From Calditrichaeota bacterium AABM5.125.24 (GTDB lineage: Bacteria; Electryoneota; AABM5-125-24; Hatepunaeales; Hatepunaeaceae), in the NCBI GenBank assembly GCA_002127415.1, contig MWJR01000099.1:1-15917 (forward strand): 15,917 bases of DNA, given 5' to 3'. The notes beneath the pieces are model-generated. The model was given only the letters and a program-made list of their open reading frames with translations, was not told where the DNA came from and made no database searches. Numbering within the stretch: position 1 is the stretch's first letter; each line of letters opens with the position of its first letter. The translations under genes were made by a program, and so were the position numbers. Positions 1-6,811 of this stretch are shown here, one piece after another.

Positions 1-11
1 GTTGAAGAATT

Positions 12-68
12 GTAGTCGCGGTTGTCCTCAACCCCGACTGTGTCGCGGTTGAGGACAACCGCGACTAC
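12..68. repeat. Perfect 22-bp inverted repeat (GTAGTCG family)
   Basis: Bases 12-33 are the exact reverse complement of 47-68, with a 13-nt centre (34-46). Each arm begins at its outer end with GTAGTCGCGG. A second, diverged member lies at 3007-3060 with the same outer GTAGTCG/CGACTAC ends and the same CCCGACTG word in the centre, so this is a dispersed family and not a single hairpin. There is no T-run, so it is not a typical intrinsic terminator, although it could terminate or stabilise the upstream transcript. Confidence 0.9.
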
Positions 69-181
69 TCCATCTCAATTATTTCTGGACACTACCAGTA
101 ATGGATGCCGGAAGTAATGGAATATCAGGATGATTTCTTTAAAGGACAGAAATAATCAAGTTTGTCAAACAGGTTAATCAT

Positions 182-943
182 TTGCTGATGGGGATGCTTG
201 CACTGTCAATCGGTCTGCTGTCGGTGGTCCTATGGATTCCTTTGTTTGCTCAGGATGACGGCGCTGCCTGGCTGAAACGTATAGACAACGCCGAGCGCAT
301 CCCTCATTCTTACGGCGTGGTAAAACAGACCATCACAACCTCCGGCGGCAGCGAGCGCACCCTGACTATGAGCGCCTGGTCTGACCAAAACGGGGACCGC
401 AGCCTGATGGTTTACACGGCTCCGCCACGCGTCAAGGGCGATAAGATACTGCAGCGCGACGGCGGCGACAATATCTGGTATTATATGAAACGCCGCGACG
501 TCACCCGCCACTTCGTCGGGCACACCCGACGACAGAAGGCGATGGGGTCGGATTTCACCTACGAGGACCTGGCTCAAGGGTCGCTGACCGAGGATTACAC
601 CGCTGAACTTATGGGCTCAGGCGAGATCGATGGGACAAATTGTGTCAAGCTCAAGTTGATACCAACCGAAAGCGGGCCGTCATACGACCACCTGATCCTC
701 TGGGCCGGTGAGGATGACGCACTCTCCCGACAGATCGAATATTATGACGAAGAGGGACATCTGAAGACCCTCTATCTGACCGATTTCAGGACCGTCGAAG
801 GGCGAAAGTTCACCAGCAGGATGGAAATGAATAACCACCGTGAAGACTCGCGCACTGTTATGGAATACGAGTCGATCACCTTTGCGAAAAAGCCGGATGG
901 CTGGATATTCACCAGGGATGCGCTGACACGGGAGATCAAATAG
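182..943 (+). CDS. Outer membrane lipoprotein-sorting-like protein (LolA fold)
   Basis: A 253-residue exported protein. An N-terminal hydrophobic segment (about residues 4-23) ends in LFAQDD, which suggests signal peptidase cleavage after Ala. The mature part has the pattern of the LolA-like family found next to RND/MMPL exporters: an early segment about hearing the signal of cargo-like binding (IDNAERIPHSYG), a central WYYMKRRDVTRHFVG stretch, MGSDFTYEDLA, and a late FTSRMEMNN strand. Family knowledge suggests a periplasmic hydrophobic-cargo carrier or chaperone. The downstream beta-barrel gene fits such a system, and the exporter itself would lie upstream of the window or elsewhere. The start is TTG 182, preceded by AGG at 171-173. 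ATG 188 is an alternative. The frame stays open upstream to 143 and encodes lysines that would suit a signal-peptide n-region, so initiation may be further upstream at a rare codon. Confidence 0.82.
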   Translation: MLMGMLALSIGLLSVVLWIPLFAQDDGAAWLKRIDNAERIPHSYGVVKQTITTSGGSERTLTMSAWSDQNGDRSLMVYTAPPRVKGDKILQRDGGDNIWYYMKRRDVTRHFVGHTRRQKAMGSDFTYEDLAQGSLTEDYTAELMGSGEIDGTNCVKLKLIPTESGPSYDHLILWAGEDDALSRQIEYYDEEGHLKTLYLTDFRTVEGRKFTSRMEMNNHREDSRTVMEYESITFAKKPDGWIFTRDALTREIK

Positions 944-967
944 CAGAGGTCTCCCCTATATTGGTGG

Positions 968-1032
968 GGCGGACATTCCCCGGCTTTCCCCTGCTTTCGC
1001 AGGGGCAGGCGCCGGGGCAGGCTCTGTCCGCC
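968..1032. repeat. Nested hairpin element with GGCGGACA termini
   Basis: Outer arms GGCGGACA (968-975) and TGTCCGCC (1025-1032) enclose CCCCGGC/GCCGGGG (978-984 and 1011-1017), which in turn enclose CCCCTGC, loop TTTC, GCAGGGG (988-1005). The left flank (TTGGTGGGGCGGACATTCC) matches both ends of the element at 7825-7937, so the two are related. The next reading frame runs open back through the element, but its SD and signal peptide lie downstream of it. Confidence 0.85.
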
Positions 1033-1045
1033 GTAACGAGAAAAC

Positions 1046-1049
1046 GGAG
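1046..1049 (+). promoter_or_regulatory. Shine-Dalgarno that decides the barrel gene start
   Basis: GGAG ends 7 nt before GTG 1057. This start yields a normal signal peptide, whereas the longer frame beginning at TTG 961 would translate the repeat element. Confidence 0.7.
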
Positions 1050-1056
1050 CAGATGG

Positions 1057-2226
1057 GTGCTTAAACTATCGACATTCATATCATTTCTACTGATACCTGG
1101 CATGATAAACGCAGTGGAGCTTTCCGGCTACTGCGAAAACACAGCGTTCGGCGAATACTTCGGTGATGAGGACGGTCGTCTACTCGACGCCTCGAAGCTC
1201 AGGATCGACATCGCCGCCGGCGGTGATGAGAATGAGCTGGAGCTGGTGGCAAATGTTAACCTCATCGCCTACTACAGGGAAATTACTCTGGATCTGACCC
1301 CATACCTTCCCGACAATGTTGCCCGGGAGCTTGAAGACAGCGATGAAGGGATACCGACCATAACCATCCCGCAGAGCCGTGTGTTCCTGGACAACGCCTA
1401 TCTGGCCTGGCGTAAGGGTCCTTTTCGGCTGCGGTTGGGGCGTCAGCAGCTGAGCTGGGGGCCGGGTTACAGCTTCAACCCCACCGACCTGTTCCACCGG
1501 AAGGAGATGCTCGACCCGACCTACGAGAAGGAAGGGGCCCAAGCAATGCGGCTCGATTACCGTTGGGGGATCGGTGGCCAGCTCGCGGCTATCGCAGTGC
1601 CGGAACAGAGCGGCGTTGACGCCGGTTATGCGGTGCGCCTCGGCACGCATATCACCACCGTCGGTTACGACGCAGCTGTGACCCTGCACCGGACGATGGA
1701 CCGGGATTCATACCAGGATGATTCAGGGGACTATCAGCCCCGCTCGCAGCGGCGATACGCCGCCGGGTGGGAGTTCAGCGGCGGACTGCTGGGACTTGGC
1801 GTCTGGTGCGAGGGCAACTATAACTGGATGGCTGAGGAGGACGACTTCATCCGCGCGATTGCCGGGATCGATTACACGCTTCATAGCGGGATATACCTGA
1901 TGGTCGAGGGGCTGTGGAGCGAGCGCGGCGAAGAGAAACCGCCTTATCCGACCGCAGACTGGATGGCTTACCTCTGGAGCGGCGAACCTTTGGGCAGAAG
2001 CCGCCTTATGCTCGGGATCAGGAAGGGGCTGACCGGCCTGACCGAAGCGGGGCTCTACCTGTTCGGATCGGAGGACGGCAGCTTTGTCCTGAACCCTCGG
2101 CTGGATTTTTCCATCGCCCAGAACGCCAACCTGACCCTGTTCGGCGCAGCATCCTTCGGCGACCCGGACAGCCAGTTCCGACCGGGGATGTTCTCCATCA
2201 CCGCACGGGGGACGGTTTATTTCTAA
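1057..2226 (+). CDS. Outer-membrane beta-barrel protein (DUF1302-like)
   Basis: A 389-residue protein from GTG 1057. The signal peptide starts MLKLSTFISFLLIPG and probably ends at INA before VELSG. The body alternates polar and hydrophobic residues with many aromatic girdle residues (Tyr, Trp), as in outer-membrane beta-barrels, and the last residue is Phe (RGTVYF), a typical barrel-targeting signal. A segment near the first third, LRLGRQQLSWGPGYSFNPTD, resembles the conserved region of DUF1302-like and porin-like barrels that accompany LolA-like proteins in RND/MMPL export loci. Its placement directly after the LolA-like gene supports a shared outer-membrane export or lipid-transfer role, but the substrate is unknown. 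The frame is open back to 961, through a palindromic element that I exclude from the gene because a good SD precedes GTG 1057. Confidence 0.78.
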   Translation: MLKLSTFISFLLIPGMINAVELSGYCENTAFGEYFGDEDGRLLDASKLRIDIAAGGDENELELVANVNLIAYYREITLDLTPYLPDNVARELEDSDEGIPTITIPQSRVFLDNAYLAWRKGPFRLRLGRQQLSWGPGYSFNPTDLFHRKEMLDPTYEKEGAQAMRLDYRWGIGGQLAAIAVPEQSGVDAGYAVRLGTHITTVGYDAAVTLHRTMDRDSYQDDSGDYQPRSQRRYAAGWEFSGGLLGLGVWCEGNYNWMAEEDDFIRAIAGIDYTLHSGIYLMVEGLWSERGEEKPPYPTADWMAYLWSGEPLGRSRLMLGIRKGLTGLTEAGLYLFGSEDGSFVLNPRLDFSIAQNANLTLFGAASFGDPDSQFRPGMFSITARGTVYF

Positions 2227-2357
2227 GCGCTGCAGGCTGTCGGGGCGCCGCTGTTGACAGCATAAGATGTTAGACCACTTCAATATTGGGTTCACCATGT
2301 TCACCCACATTATTTATAAGTGTCTGTTCTTGAATGTGATGTCGGCCATCGGCGGTA

Positions 2358-2436
2358 GACCGGACACCCATGTCCGGTCAATCTCGGACAAGAGTGTCCG
2401 AGCCACTTATATGTCGTCATCCCGACTCTTCGGGAT
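2358..2436. repeat. Cluster of three tetraloop palindromes
   Basis: There are three perfect hairpins, each with a 4-nt loop. At 2358-2379 the arm is GACCGGACA and the loop CCCA. At 2383-2402 the arm is CTCGGACA and the loop AGAG. At 2419-2436 the arm is ATCCCGA and the loop CTCT. The first two share the GGACA/TGTCC core seen at 968, 7834, 7914 and 13710. The cluster spans the probable start of the phospholipase D-like gene, and the third hairpin is translated if ATG 2411 is used. Confidence 0.85.
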
Positions 2437-2983
2437 TGCGTGCTGTCACCCATCCCCGGGTTTATGTGCTATCTTTGTTCTGCTGGCGATCTGTTTAGCC
2501 AATTTCGCCTCATCGAATCCGACAGACACAGGAGAAACACAAACGGAAAACGACACGCTCATCGCAGGGGAAAATGTCATCGAGGCCTGGAGCGGATGGG
2601 TTGAAGAGGCTCGCTCGACGATCCACATCGCGATGTATAAACTGACCTCCCGAACTGCGCTGAAGGCTCTTATCGCCGCTCGGCAGCGCGGGGTTGAGGT
2701 GAGGCTGGTGCTGGACGGTAAAGCCGCCGCCGATAAAGCGAGCCTGGCCGGTGAGGCGGCGTCTGCGGGGCTCGATGTCGTCCTCTGGCCCAGCTCGCTC
2801 TACGGTAAACTGCACACCAAACTTACCATCCTGGATCGCGAGAGCGTCATACTGGGCAGCTTCAACCTCACCGAATCCGCCGAGGAACGCAACACCGAAG
2901 TTTTGTTATATACAAGGGATAAATCCGTTGTGAAGGATTCATTTTCGGCGTGGGAATCCTTACATTCAAGGGCTGAAGAGTAA
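2411..2983 (+). CDS. Exported single-HKD phospholipase D-like protein
   Basis: A 190-residue protein if it starts at ATG 2411. The frame is open to 2267, giving a maximum of 238 residues. After a hydrophobic export segment (CAIFVLLAICLANFA) comes one PLD-type domain. The segment WVEEARSTIHIAMYKLTS is the usual first strand. The catalytic HxKx4D motif is HTKLTILD (His about residue 135, Lys 137, Asp 142), and it is followed by GSFNLTESAEERNTE, the GSxNxT-type element. A single HKD motif suggests a homodimeric Nuc-type nuclease or phosphodiesterase in the periplasm or outside the cell, and the substrate cannot be read from sequence. The start is uncertain: there is no clear SD, and the N-terminal region is built from palindromes at 2358-2436. 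It has no obvious operon partner. Confidence 0.8.
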   Translation: MSSSRLFGIACCHPSPGLCAIFVLLAICLANFASSNPTDTGETQTENDTLIAGENVIEAWSGWVEEARSTIHIAMYKLTSRTALKALIAARQRGVEVRLVLDGKAAADKASLAGEAASAGLDVVLWPSSLYGKLHTKLTILDRESVILGSFNLTESAEERNTEVLLYTRDKSVVKDSFSAWESLHSRAEE

Positions 2984-2998
2984 CCGAGTCGCTCGGTT
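2982..2998. repeat. Hairpin overlapping the PLD-like gene stop codon
   Basis: Arms AACCGAG and CTCGGTT with loop TCG. The left arm includes the last two bases of the TAA stop. There is no T-tract, so it is a weak terminator candidate at best. Confidence 0.6.
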
Positions 2999-3006
2999 GA
3001 TTAGCC

Positions 3007-3060
3007 GTAGTCGGGGCTGTCTCAAGCCCGACTGCTGGGGTTGAGGACAACCTCGACTAC
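3007..3060. repeat. Second GTAGTCG-family inverted repeat
   Basis: The outer ends GTAGTCG (3007-3013) and CGACTAC (3054-3060) match those of the 12-68 element. The right arm, with GGTTGAGGACAACC, is almost identical to that of the first copy, while the left arm has drifted (GGGCTGTCTCAAGCCCGAC). The 3061-3102 remainder before the next gene is AT-rich and has no clear SD. Confidence 0.82.
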
Positions 3061-3102
3061 AATCCTTATCTAACCAGCGCTTGACGGCAATAACTAAACT
3101 TT

Positions 3103-4176
3103 ATGGCGAAGAAAAGACGGATATTGGTTTTCGCTCTGCTGCTCGTGTTTCTGGTTGTGGCGGGGACGGTTCCCCTTCCGCAGTCGGTTCGGGGGCCCTG
3201 CGTGCTGGAACCGGTCGGCATCTGGTATCTGGCTCGCGACGGCGCCGGCCAGATAGCAACGGGCTGGGAACGGAACCTTCTGGATGCTGGCAGAGAACCT
3301 CCGACCAGCGAATTGATGGGGATCGACCGCCCAGACTTTGTGGAGGTGAAACTGGCGCCTCATCTGCGCGACGGCGGTAGCGTGGCGGCAGGGGACACCG
3401 TGGCGGTAATCACCTCGATTGAAGAGGCGGGTCGACTCAGCGTCCTGGAAGCGGAGCTGAAGAGTTCTCACGCCCAACTGGATGCGTTGATAGCAGGTTC
3501 CAGGGCTGAGGACATCGAAGTAGCCAGGCAGGAGGTGCACCAAGCGCGCGTGGCACTGGAAGCCTTCACGCCGGAACGAGACCGCATCAAATCGCAATAC
3601 GAGTCGGGCATAGCAACCCTGTCGCTGTGGCAGGAGACCGAAGGACAATACCAACTTCTGGAAGCCGAACTGGGATTGGCCGAGGCCGAACTCAAAGCAT
3701 TGCAGACCGGCGCCCGCCCGGAGGACATCGCGGTAGCCCGGTTTGAGGCTGAACAGATTCAGAGGTCGCTGGATAGTGTCAGGCGCCTGCTCGGAAAGCG
3801 AAAGGCTGTCGTGGCTCCCACCGGAGGACGGGTTTCTATCGGCGGTGTGAACGGCTATCTGCTGCGCATCGAAAGAACCGACACCCTGGCAGCGATAATG
3901 GTGATCCCGGAAGCAACCCTCCCCTGGCTTACCGAAGGTCAACCGATGGAGATAAAACTCACCGCAGACAGGTCAGAGCCTCTGACCGGCGAATTGCATA
4001 AGATCGATTTCTTGACCGGTGAGCTTACCGGCACCTATGCCGTGGCTCTCATCGACAACCGCGACGGTCGTCTTTGGGCCGGAATGACCGGCAACGCCAG
4101 GCTGATGCTCGGCGAGCAGACACTGCTAAGCGGCCTGAAGGCCAAACTGGTTCCAGGCCGAGGGTTCTGGCGCTAA
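3103..4176 (+). CDS. HlyD-type membrane fusion (periplasmic adaptor) protein
   Basis: A 357-residue protein with one N-terminal membrane anchor (about residues 7-24, after MAKKRR) and the rest in the periplasm. Residues about 75-105 look like the first half of a barrel-sandwich (lipoyl-like) domain (VKLAPHLRDGGSVAAGDTVAVI). A long alpha-helical hairpin follows, at about residues 110-235, with two similar turns (LIAGSRAEDIEVAR and LQTGARPEDIAVAR). Then come the second half-motif (VVAPTGGRVS) and a beta-barrel domain ending LLSGLKAKLVPGRG. Family knowledge says such proteins bridge an inner-membrane pump to an outer-membrane channel. No ABC, MFS or RND pump gene and no TolC-like gene is adjacent, so the partner must be elsewhere. 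ATG 3103 is the only sensible start, since it puts positive charges before the anchor. No SD is visible. Confidence 0.83.
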   Translation: MAKKRRILVFALLLVFLVVAGTVPLPQSVRGPCVLEPVGIWYLARDGAGQIATGWERNLLDAGREPPTSELMGIDRPDFVEVKLAPHLRDGGSVAAGDTVAVITSIEEAGRLSVLEAELKSSHAQLDALIAGSRAEDIEVARQEVHQARVALEAFTPERDRIKSQYESGIATLSLWQETEGQYQLLEAELGLAEAELKALQTGARPEDIAVARFEAEQIQRSLDSVRRLLGKRKAVVAPTGGRVSIGGVNGYLLRIERTDTLAAIMVIPEATLPWLTEGQPMEIKLTADRSEPLTGELHKIDFLTGELTGTYAVALIDNRDGRLWAGMTGNARLMLGEQTLLSGLKAKLVPGRGFWR

Positions 4177-4186
4177 AGCCTCTGGT

Positions 4187-4457
4187 GAGAAACCCGGCGA
4201 GCAAGCTCGCCGGGCCACACGATAAACCCCGGTAGGGGCGGCATTTATGACGCCCGCTCGGCCCGCTCGGGATAAACTCCGGTAGGGGCGGCATTTATGA
4301 CGCCCGCTCGGGAGAAACCCGGCGAGCAAGCTCACCGGGCCACACGATAAACCCCGGTAGAGGCGGCATTTATGACGCCCACTCGAGAGAAACCCGGCGA
4401 GTAAGCTCGCCGGGCCACACGACAAACCCCGGCAGGGGCGACATTTATGGCGCCCGA
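4187..4457. repeat. 74-bp tandem repeat array (three full-length copies plus one partial)
   Basis: Full copies at 4187-4260 and 4312-4385 are both 74 bp. A third full-length copy starts at 4387 and runs to about 4457, with a diverged 3' end. A partial copy at 4271-4310 has only the second half. Each full unit contains two hairpins: arm CCCGGCGAG with loop CAAG (TAAG in the last copy), and an imperfect one with arm GGGCGGCA and loop TTTA. Copies differ by scattered substitutions (for example CTCGCC to CTCACC), so the array is old enough to drift. ORFs crossing it on the minus strand are repeat translation and not genes. Confidence 0.88.
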
Positions 4458-4492
4458 TGATTAATACGAAGATGACCGTAATTACAATGCAC

Positions 4493-4512
4493 GGGCGCGA
4501 TAAATCGCGCCC
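4493..4512. repeat. Tetraloop palindrome abutting the rluD-family gene stop
   Basis: Perfect arms GGGCGCGA and TCGCGCCC with loop TAAA. It ends exactly one base before the stop codon of the minus-strand pseudouridine synthase (4513-4515), so it lies immediately 3' of that gene and could form the end of its mRNA. It has no T-tract. Confidence 0.8.
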
Positions 4513-5538
4513 CTACAATTCTCCGGCTCGCAACTGTTCGAGCAGCCAGGAGAAATCCTCCGGGAGAGGGGATTCAAATCTCAGCTCCTTACGGGTTATG
4601 GGATGGGAGAAGCCGAGCACAGCGGCGTGAAGTAGCTGGCGGCGGATCTTCTCAAGATAGGCTGCGGCCACCTTGCGCTGGCCGGAGGTCAGACGCCCCA
4701 TCTGCCGGTTGCGCCCGCCGTAGTCGGAATCGCCAAAGACCGGATGACCGATGCTCGACAGATGAACCCGGATCTGGTGTGTCCTCCCTGTCTCGGGATG
4801 GATGGCGAGGTAGGAGAGAAAGTCGAACTTTTCGAGTCGGTTCCATCCGGTTTGGGCCGGTTTGCCGTCCGGTCTGACGGCGTATCTCTTTCGATTACGC
4901 AGGTCACGTCCCAGCGGTTCATCCACCAGCCCCTTCCTTAACGGCATCGGCCACCAGACTATCGCACGATACTCACGTTCGATATTATGCTCCCGGAACA
5001 GCTTCGCCATTTTGGAAAGGGCTGGTTCCCGCTTGCAGACCACCATCAGCCCTGATGTGCCCTTATCCAGCCGGTGCACCAGACCCGGTCGATCCGGAGC
5101 ACCGCCGGGAGCAAGCTCCTGATAGTGCGCCAGCAAGGCGTTCACCAGGGTTCCCGACCGGTTTCCCGCCGCTGGATGCACCACCATCCCGGCCGGCTTG
5201 TCGATCACCACCAGCCAGTTATCCTCCCAGACCACGTTCAGCGGTATCGGCTCGGCTTCCAGCTCAAGCGGCGGTCGGGAGAGAACCTCCAGACGTATCA
5301 CCTGACCCGGACGCACCTTATGGGAAGGCTTGGCCCTCTGGTCGTCAACGGTGACCTCGCCCGATGAGATGATCTCCTGCGCCTTCGAACGGGTCAATTC
5401 CGAAACCTGCCGCGCCAGGAACACATCCAGCCGTTCAGGCCCCTTCCCGTCCGGGATGCGGAGCTCGATCCTGCGCAGAACCCGACGGGGCTGATCGCCT
5501 CCGGTCTCTTCAGGCGCGCTGTTTCCGTTCTCGCTCAT
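4513..5538 (-). CDS. rluD: RluA/RluD-family ribosomal large subunit pseudouridine synthase
   Basis: A 341-residue cytoplasmic enzyme that isomerises uridine to pseudouridine in 23S rRNA. An S4 RNA-binding domain occupies about residues 34-85 (ERLDVFLARQVSELTRSKAQ, then GEVTVDD and RPGQVIRLEV). The catalytic domain follows, with GLVHRLDKGTSGLMVV (catalytic Asp about residue 158). Other conserved segments are VIDKPAGMVVHPAAGN, ETGRTHQIRVHL and HPVFGDSDYGGRNRQ. The length and the S4-plus-RluA architecture match RluD and close paralogs, but assignment to the exact uridines is by analogy only. An extra N-terminal acidic tail of about 30 residues precedes the S4 domain. The ATG has no strong SD. 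The gene is transcribed away from the Bat operon. Confidence 0.9.
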   Translation of the reverse strand: MSENGNSAPEETGGDQPRRVLRRIELRIPDGKGPERLDVFLARQVSELTRSKAQEIISSGEVTVDDQRAKPSHKVRPGQVIRLEVLSRPPLELEAEPIPLNVVWEDNWLVVIDKPAGMVVHPAAGNRSGTLVNALLAHYQELAPGGAPDRPGLVHRLDKGTSGLMVVCKREPALSKMAKLFREHNIEREYRAIVWWPMPLRKGLVDEPLGRDLRNRKRYAVRPDGKPAQTGWNRLEKFDFLSYLAIHPETGRTHQIRVHLSSIGHPVFGDSDYGGRNRQMGRLTSGQRKVAAAYLEKIRRQLLHAAVLGFSHPITRKELRFESPLPEDFSWLLEQLRAGEL

Positions 5539-5646
5539 TTCGCTGAGATTACAAGATGGTCAGGGGCATTACAGTAGTCACCGGGCTTATCTCCCCAAGA
5601 GACATTCGCTGCTGTTCCCAACCAGAAAATTATCCTTCCGCTACTG

Positions 5647-5675
5647 TTGCACCTGCCTCGAATACACAATAATAT
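5647..5675 (+). promoter_or_regulatory. Possible sigma70-type promoter for the Bat operon
   Basis: TTGCAC (5647-5652), a 17-nt spacer, then TAATAT (5670-5675), about 140 bp before moxR and inside the most AT-rich part of the spacer. It matches only half to two thirds of the consensus and is offered as a candidate only. Confidence 0.25.
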
Positions 5676-5743
5676 AACACAGAATAATCCCTGGTGGAAC
5701 TTTATCCGGCAGCAGGCGTTTTTTCTCTAAGAAGTGAGCCCTC

Positions 5744-5785
5744 TGGGCTTTGGGCTTTGGGCTTTGGGCTTTGGGCTTTGGGCCT
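5744..5785. repeat. Six-copy TGGGCTT heptamer tandem array
   Basis: There are five perfect consecutive TGGGCTT units and a final TGGGCCT, ending 31 bp before the moxR ATG. The near-perfect identity makes the array prone to slippage, so copy number is likely to vary between strains. It lies in the 5' untranslated region or promoter region of the operon, where length changes could alter expression. Confidence 0.93.
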
Positions 5786-5816
5786 TACAATTTAGATTAT
5801 TTCGGGTAAAAGGTAT

Positions 5817-6809
5817 ATGAATCACGAAGAGATTACTGCCCTGACCGGTGAGGTCGAACGGGAGGGAGGGTTCCTGCAGGCGATCGAAGATGAGATCGGC
5901 AAGGCTATCGTCGGCCAGCACAGGATGGTCGAGCGGCTGCTCATCGGGCTGCTGGCGGACGGGCATATCCTGCTTGAAGGGGTTCCCGGACTGGCCAAGA
6001 CCACCGCCGTCAAGTCGGTGGCGCTGGCGGTGGACGCCGGTTTCCACCGCATCCAGTTCACCCCCGACCTGCTGCCGGCCGACCTCATCGGCACCCTGAT
6101 CTACAACCAGCGCGAGGGAACCTTTCAGGTCAAGAAGGGTCCGATCTTCGCCAACTTCATCCTCGCCGACGAGATCAACCGGGCTCCGGCAAAGGTTCAA
6201 TCGGCGCTGCTGGAAGCGATGCAGGAGCGTCAGGTCACCATCGGCGACGAGAGCTTTCCGCTGGACGAGCCGTTCCTGGTCCTCGCCACCCAGAACCCGA
6301 TCGAACAGGAGGGCACCTACCCGCTCCCGGAGGCGCAGGTCGATCGGTTTATGTTCAAGGTGCTGATCGACTACCCGGAGCGGGACGAGGAGCTCCAGAT
6401 CCTGCGCCAGGGTGACACCTCCAGCGCCGACGGGATCGCGCCGGTGGTCAAACCGGAACAAATCTTCAAAGCACGGAAGCTGATCGAGCGGATCTATATC
6501 GACGAGAAGGTCGAGAACTACATCCTCGATGTGGTGTTTGCTACCCGTCAACCGGCTCGTTTCGGCCTTGAACGGCTCCAGGGCCTTATCAGGTATGGCG
6601 CCTCACCCCGGGCCTCGATATATCTGGCAGGGGCGGCACGAGCTCATGCGTTTCTGCGCCGGCGTGGCTACGTCACCCCGGAGGATATCCGCGCCATCGG
6701 CTATGAGGTGCTGAGACACCGGGTTATGGTCACCTTTGAAGCCGAGGCGGACGAGATCACCTCCGACGACGTCATCCGCGACATCTTCGACCACATCGAG
6801 GTGCCTTGA
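5817..6809 (+). CDS. moxR: MoxR-family AAA+ ATPase, first gene of the Bat operon
   Basis: A 330-residue cytoplasmic AAA+ ATPase of the usual length for the family. Walker A is GVPGLAKT (residues 55-62), Walker B is FILADEINRAP (about 114-124), sensor 1 is in LATQNPIEQEGTYPLPEAQ (about 156-174), and DRF follows at 176-178. The C-terminal part carries the lid domain (YGASPRASIYLAGAARAHA). MoxR proteins act as chaperone-like ATPases that mature or remodel VWA-containing partners, and three VWA genes follow here. The ATG at 5817 is preceded by AAAGG only 3 nt away, so initiation may not depend on a standard SD. The gene ends at 6809, 52 bp before the likely DUF58 start, in a gap made of short tandem repeats. 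Confidence 0.94.
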   Translation: MNHEEITALTGEVEREGGFLQAIEDEIGKAIVGQHRMVERLLIGLLADGHILLEGVPGLAKTTAVKSVALAVDAGFHRIQFTPDLLPADLIGTLIYNQREGTFQVKKGPIFANFILADEINRAPAKVQSALLEAMQERQVTIGDESFPLDEPFLVLATQNPIEQEGTYPLPEAQVDRFMFKVLIDYPERDEELQILRQGDTSSADGIAPVVKPEQIFKARKLIERIYIDEKVENYILDVVFATRQPARFGLERLQGLIRYGASPRASIYLAGAARAHAFLRRRGYVTPEDIRAIGYEVLRHRVMVTFEAEADEITSDDVIRDIFDHIEVP

Positions 6810-6811
6810 TA

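Larger units (their letters stand above)
5539..5816. other. Divergent intergenic region upstream of moxR
   Basis: This 278-bp gap separates the leftward rluD-family gene from the rightward Bat operon and must hold both promoters. It contains an AT-rich core around 5655-5690 and the TGGGCTT heptamer array at 5744-5785. No gene or RNA is recognisable in it. Confidence 0.6.

Noticed and set aside
961..1056. N-terminal extension of the barrel gene from TTG 961
   Set aside because: It translates a nested palindromic element. GTG 1057 has a GGAG SD 7 nt upstream and gives a proper signal peptide.
1723..2310. Minus-strand ORF of 195 codons
   Set aside because: It lies opposite the beta-barrel gene and shows no recognisable domain. 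High GC makes long shadow frames common.
3094..3942. Minus-strand ORF of 282 codons
   Set aside because: It is antisense to the HlyD-type gene, whose domains are clear. The reverse frame has no family features.
4126..4425. Minus-strand ORF with repeated SLLAGF segments
   Set aside because: It is only the translation of the 74-bp tandem array.
4187..4457. Possible CRISPR array
   Set aside because: The units adjoin almost directly and have no unique spacers of constant length. No cas gene is nearby.
5715..5727. T-rich stretch that might be an intrinsic terminator
   Set aside because: No stable GC hairpin precedes it, and both flanking genes are transcribed away from it.
5727..6551. Minus-strand ORF of 274 codons opposite moxR
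   Set aside because: MoxR motifs are complete on the plus strand. The reverse frame reads through the heptamer array at its start.
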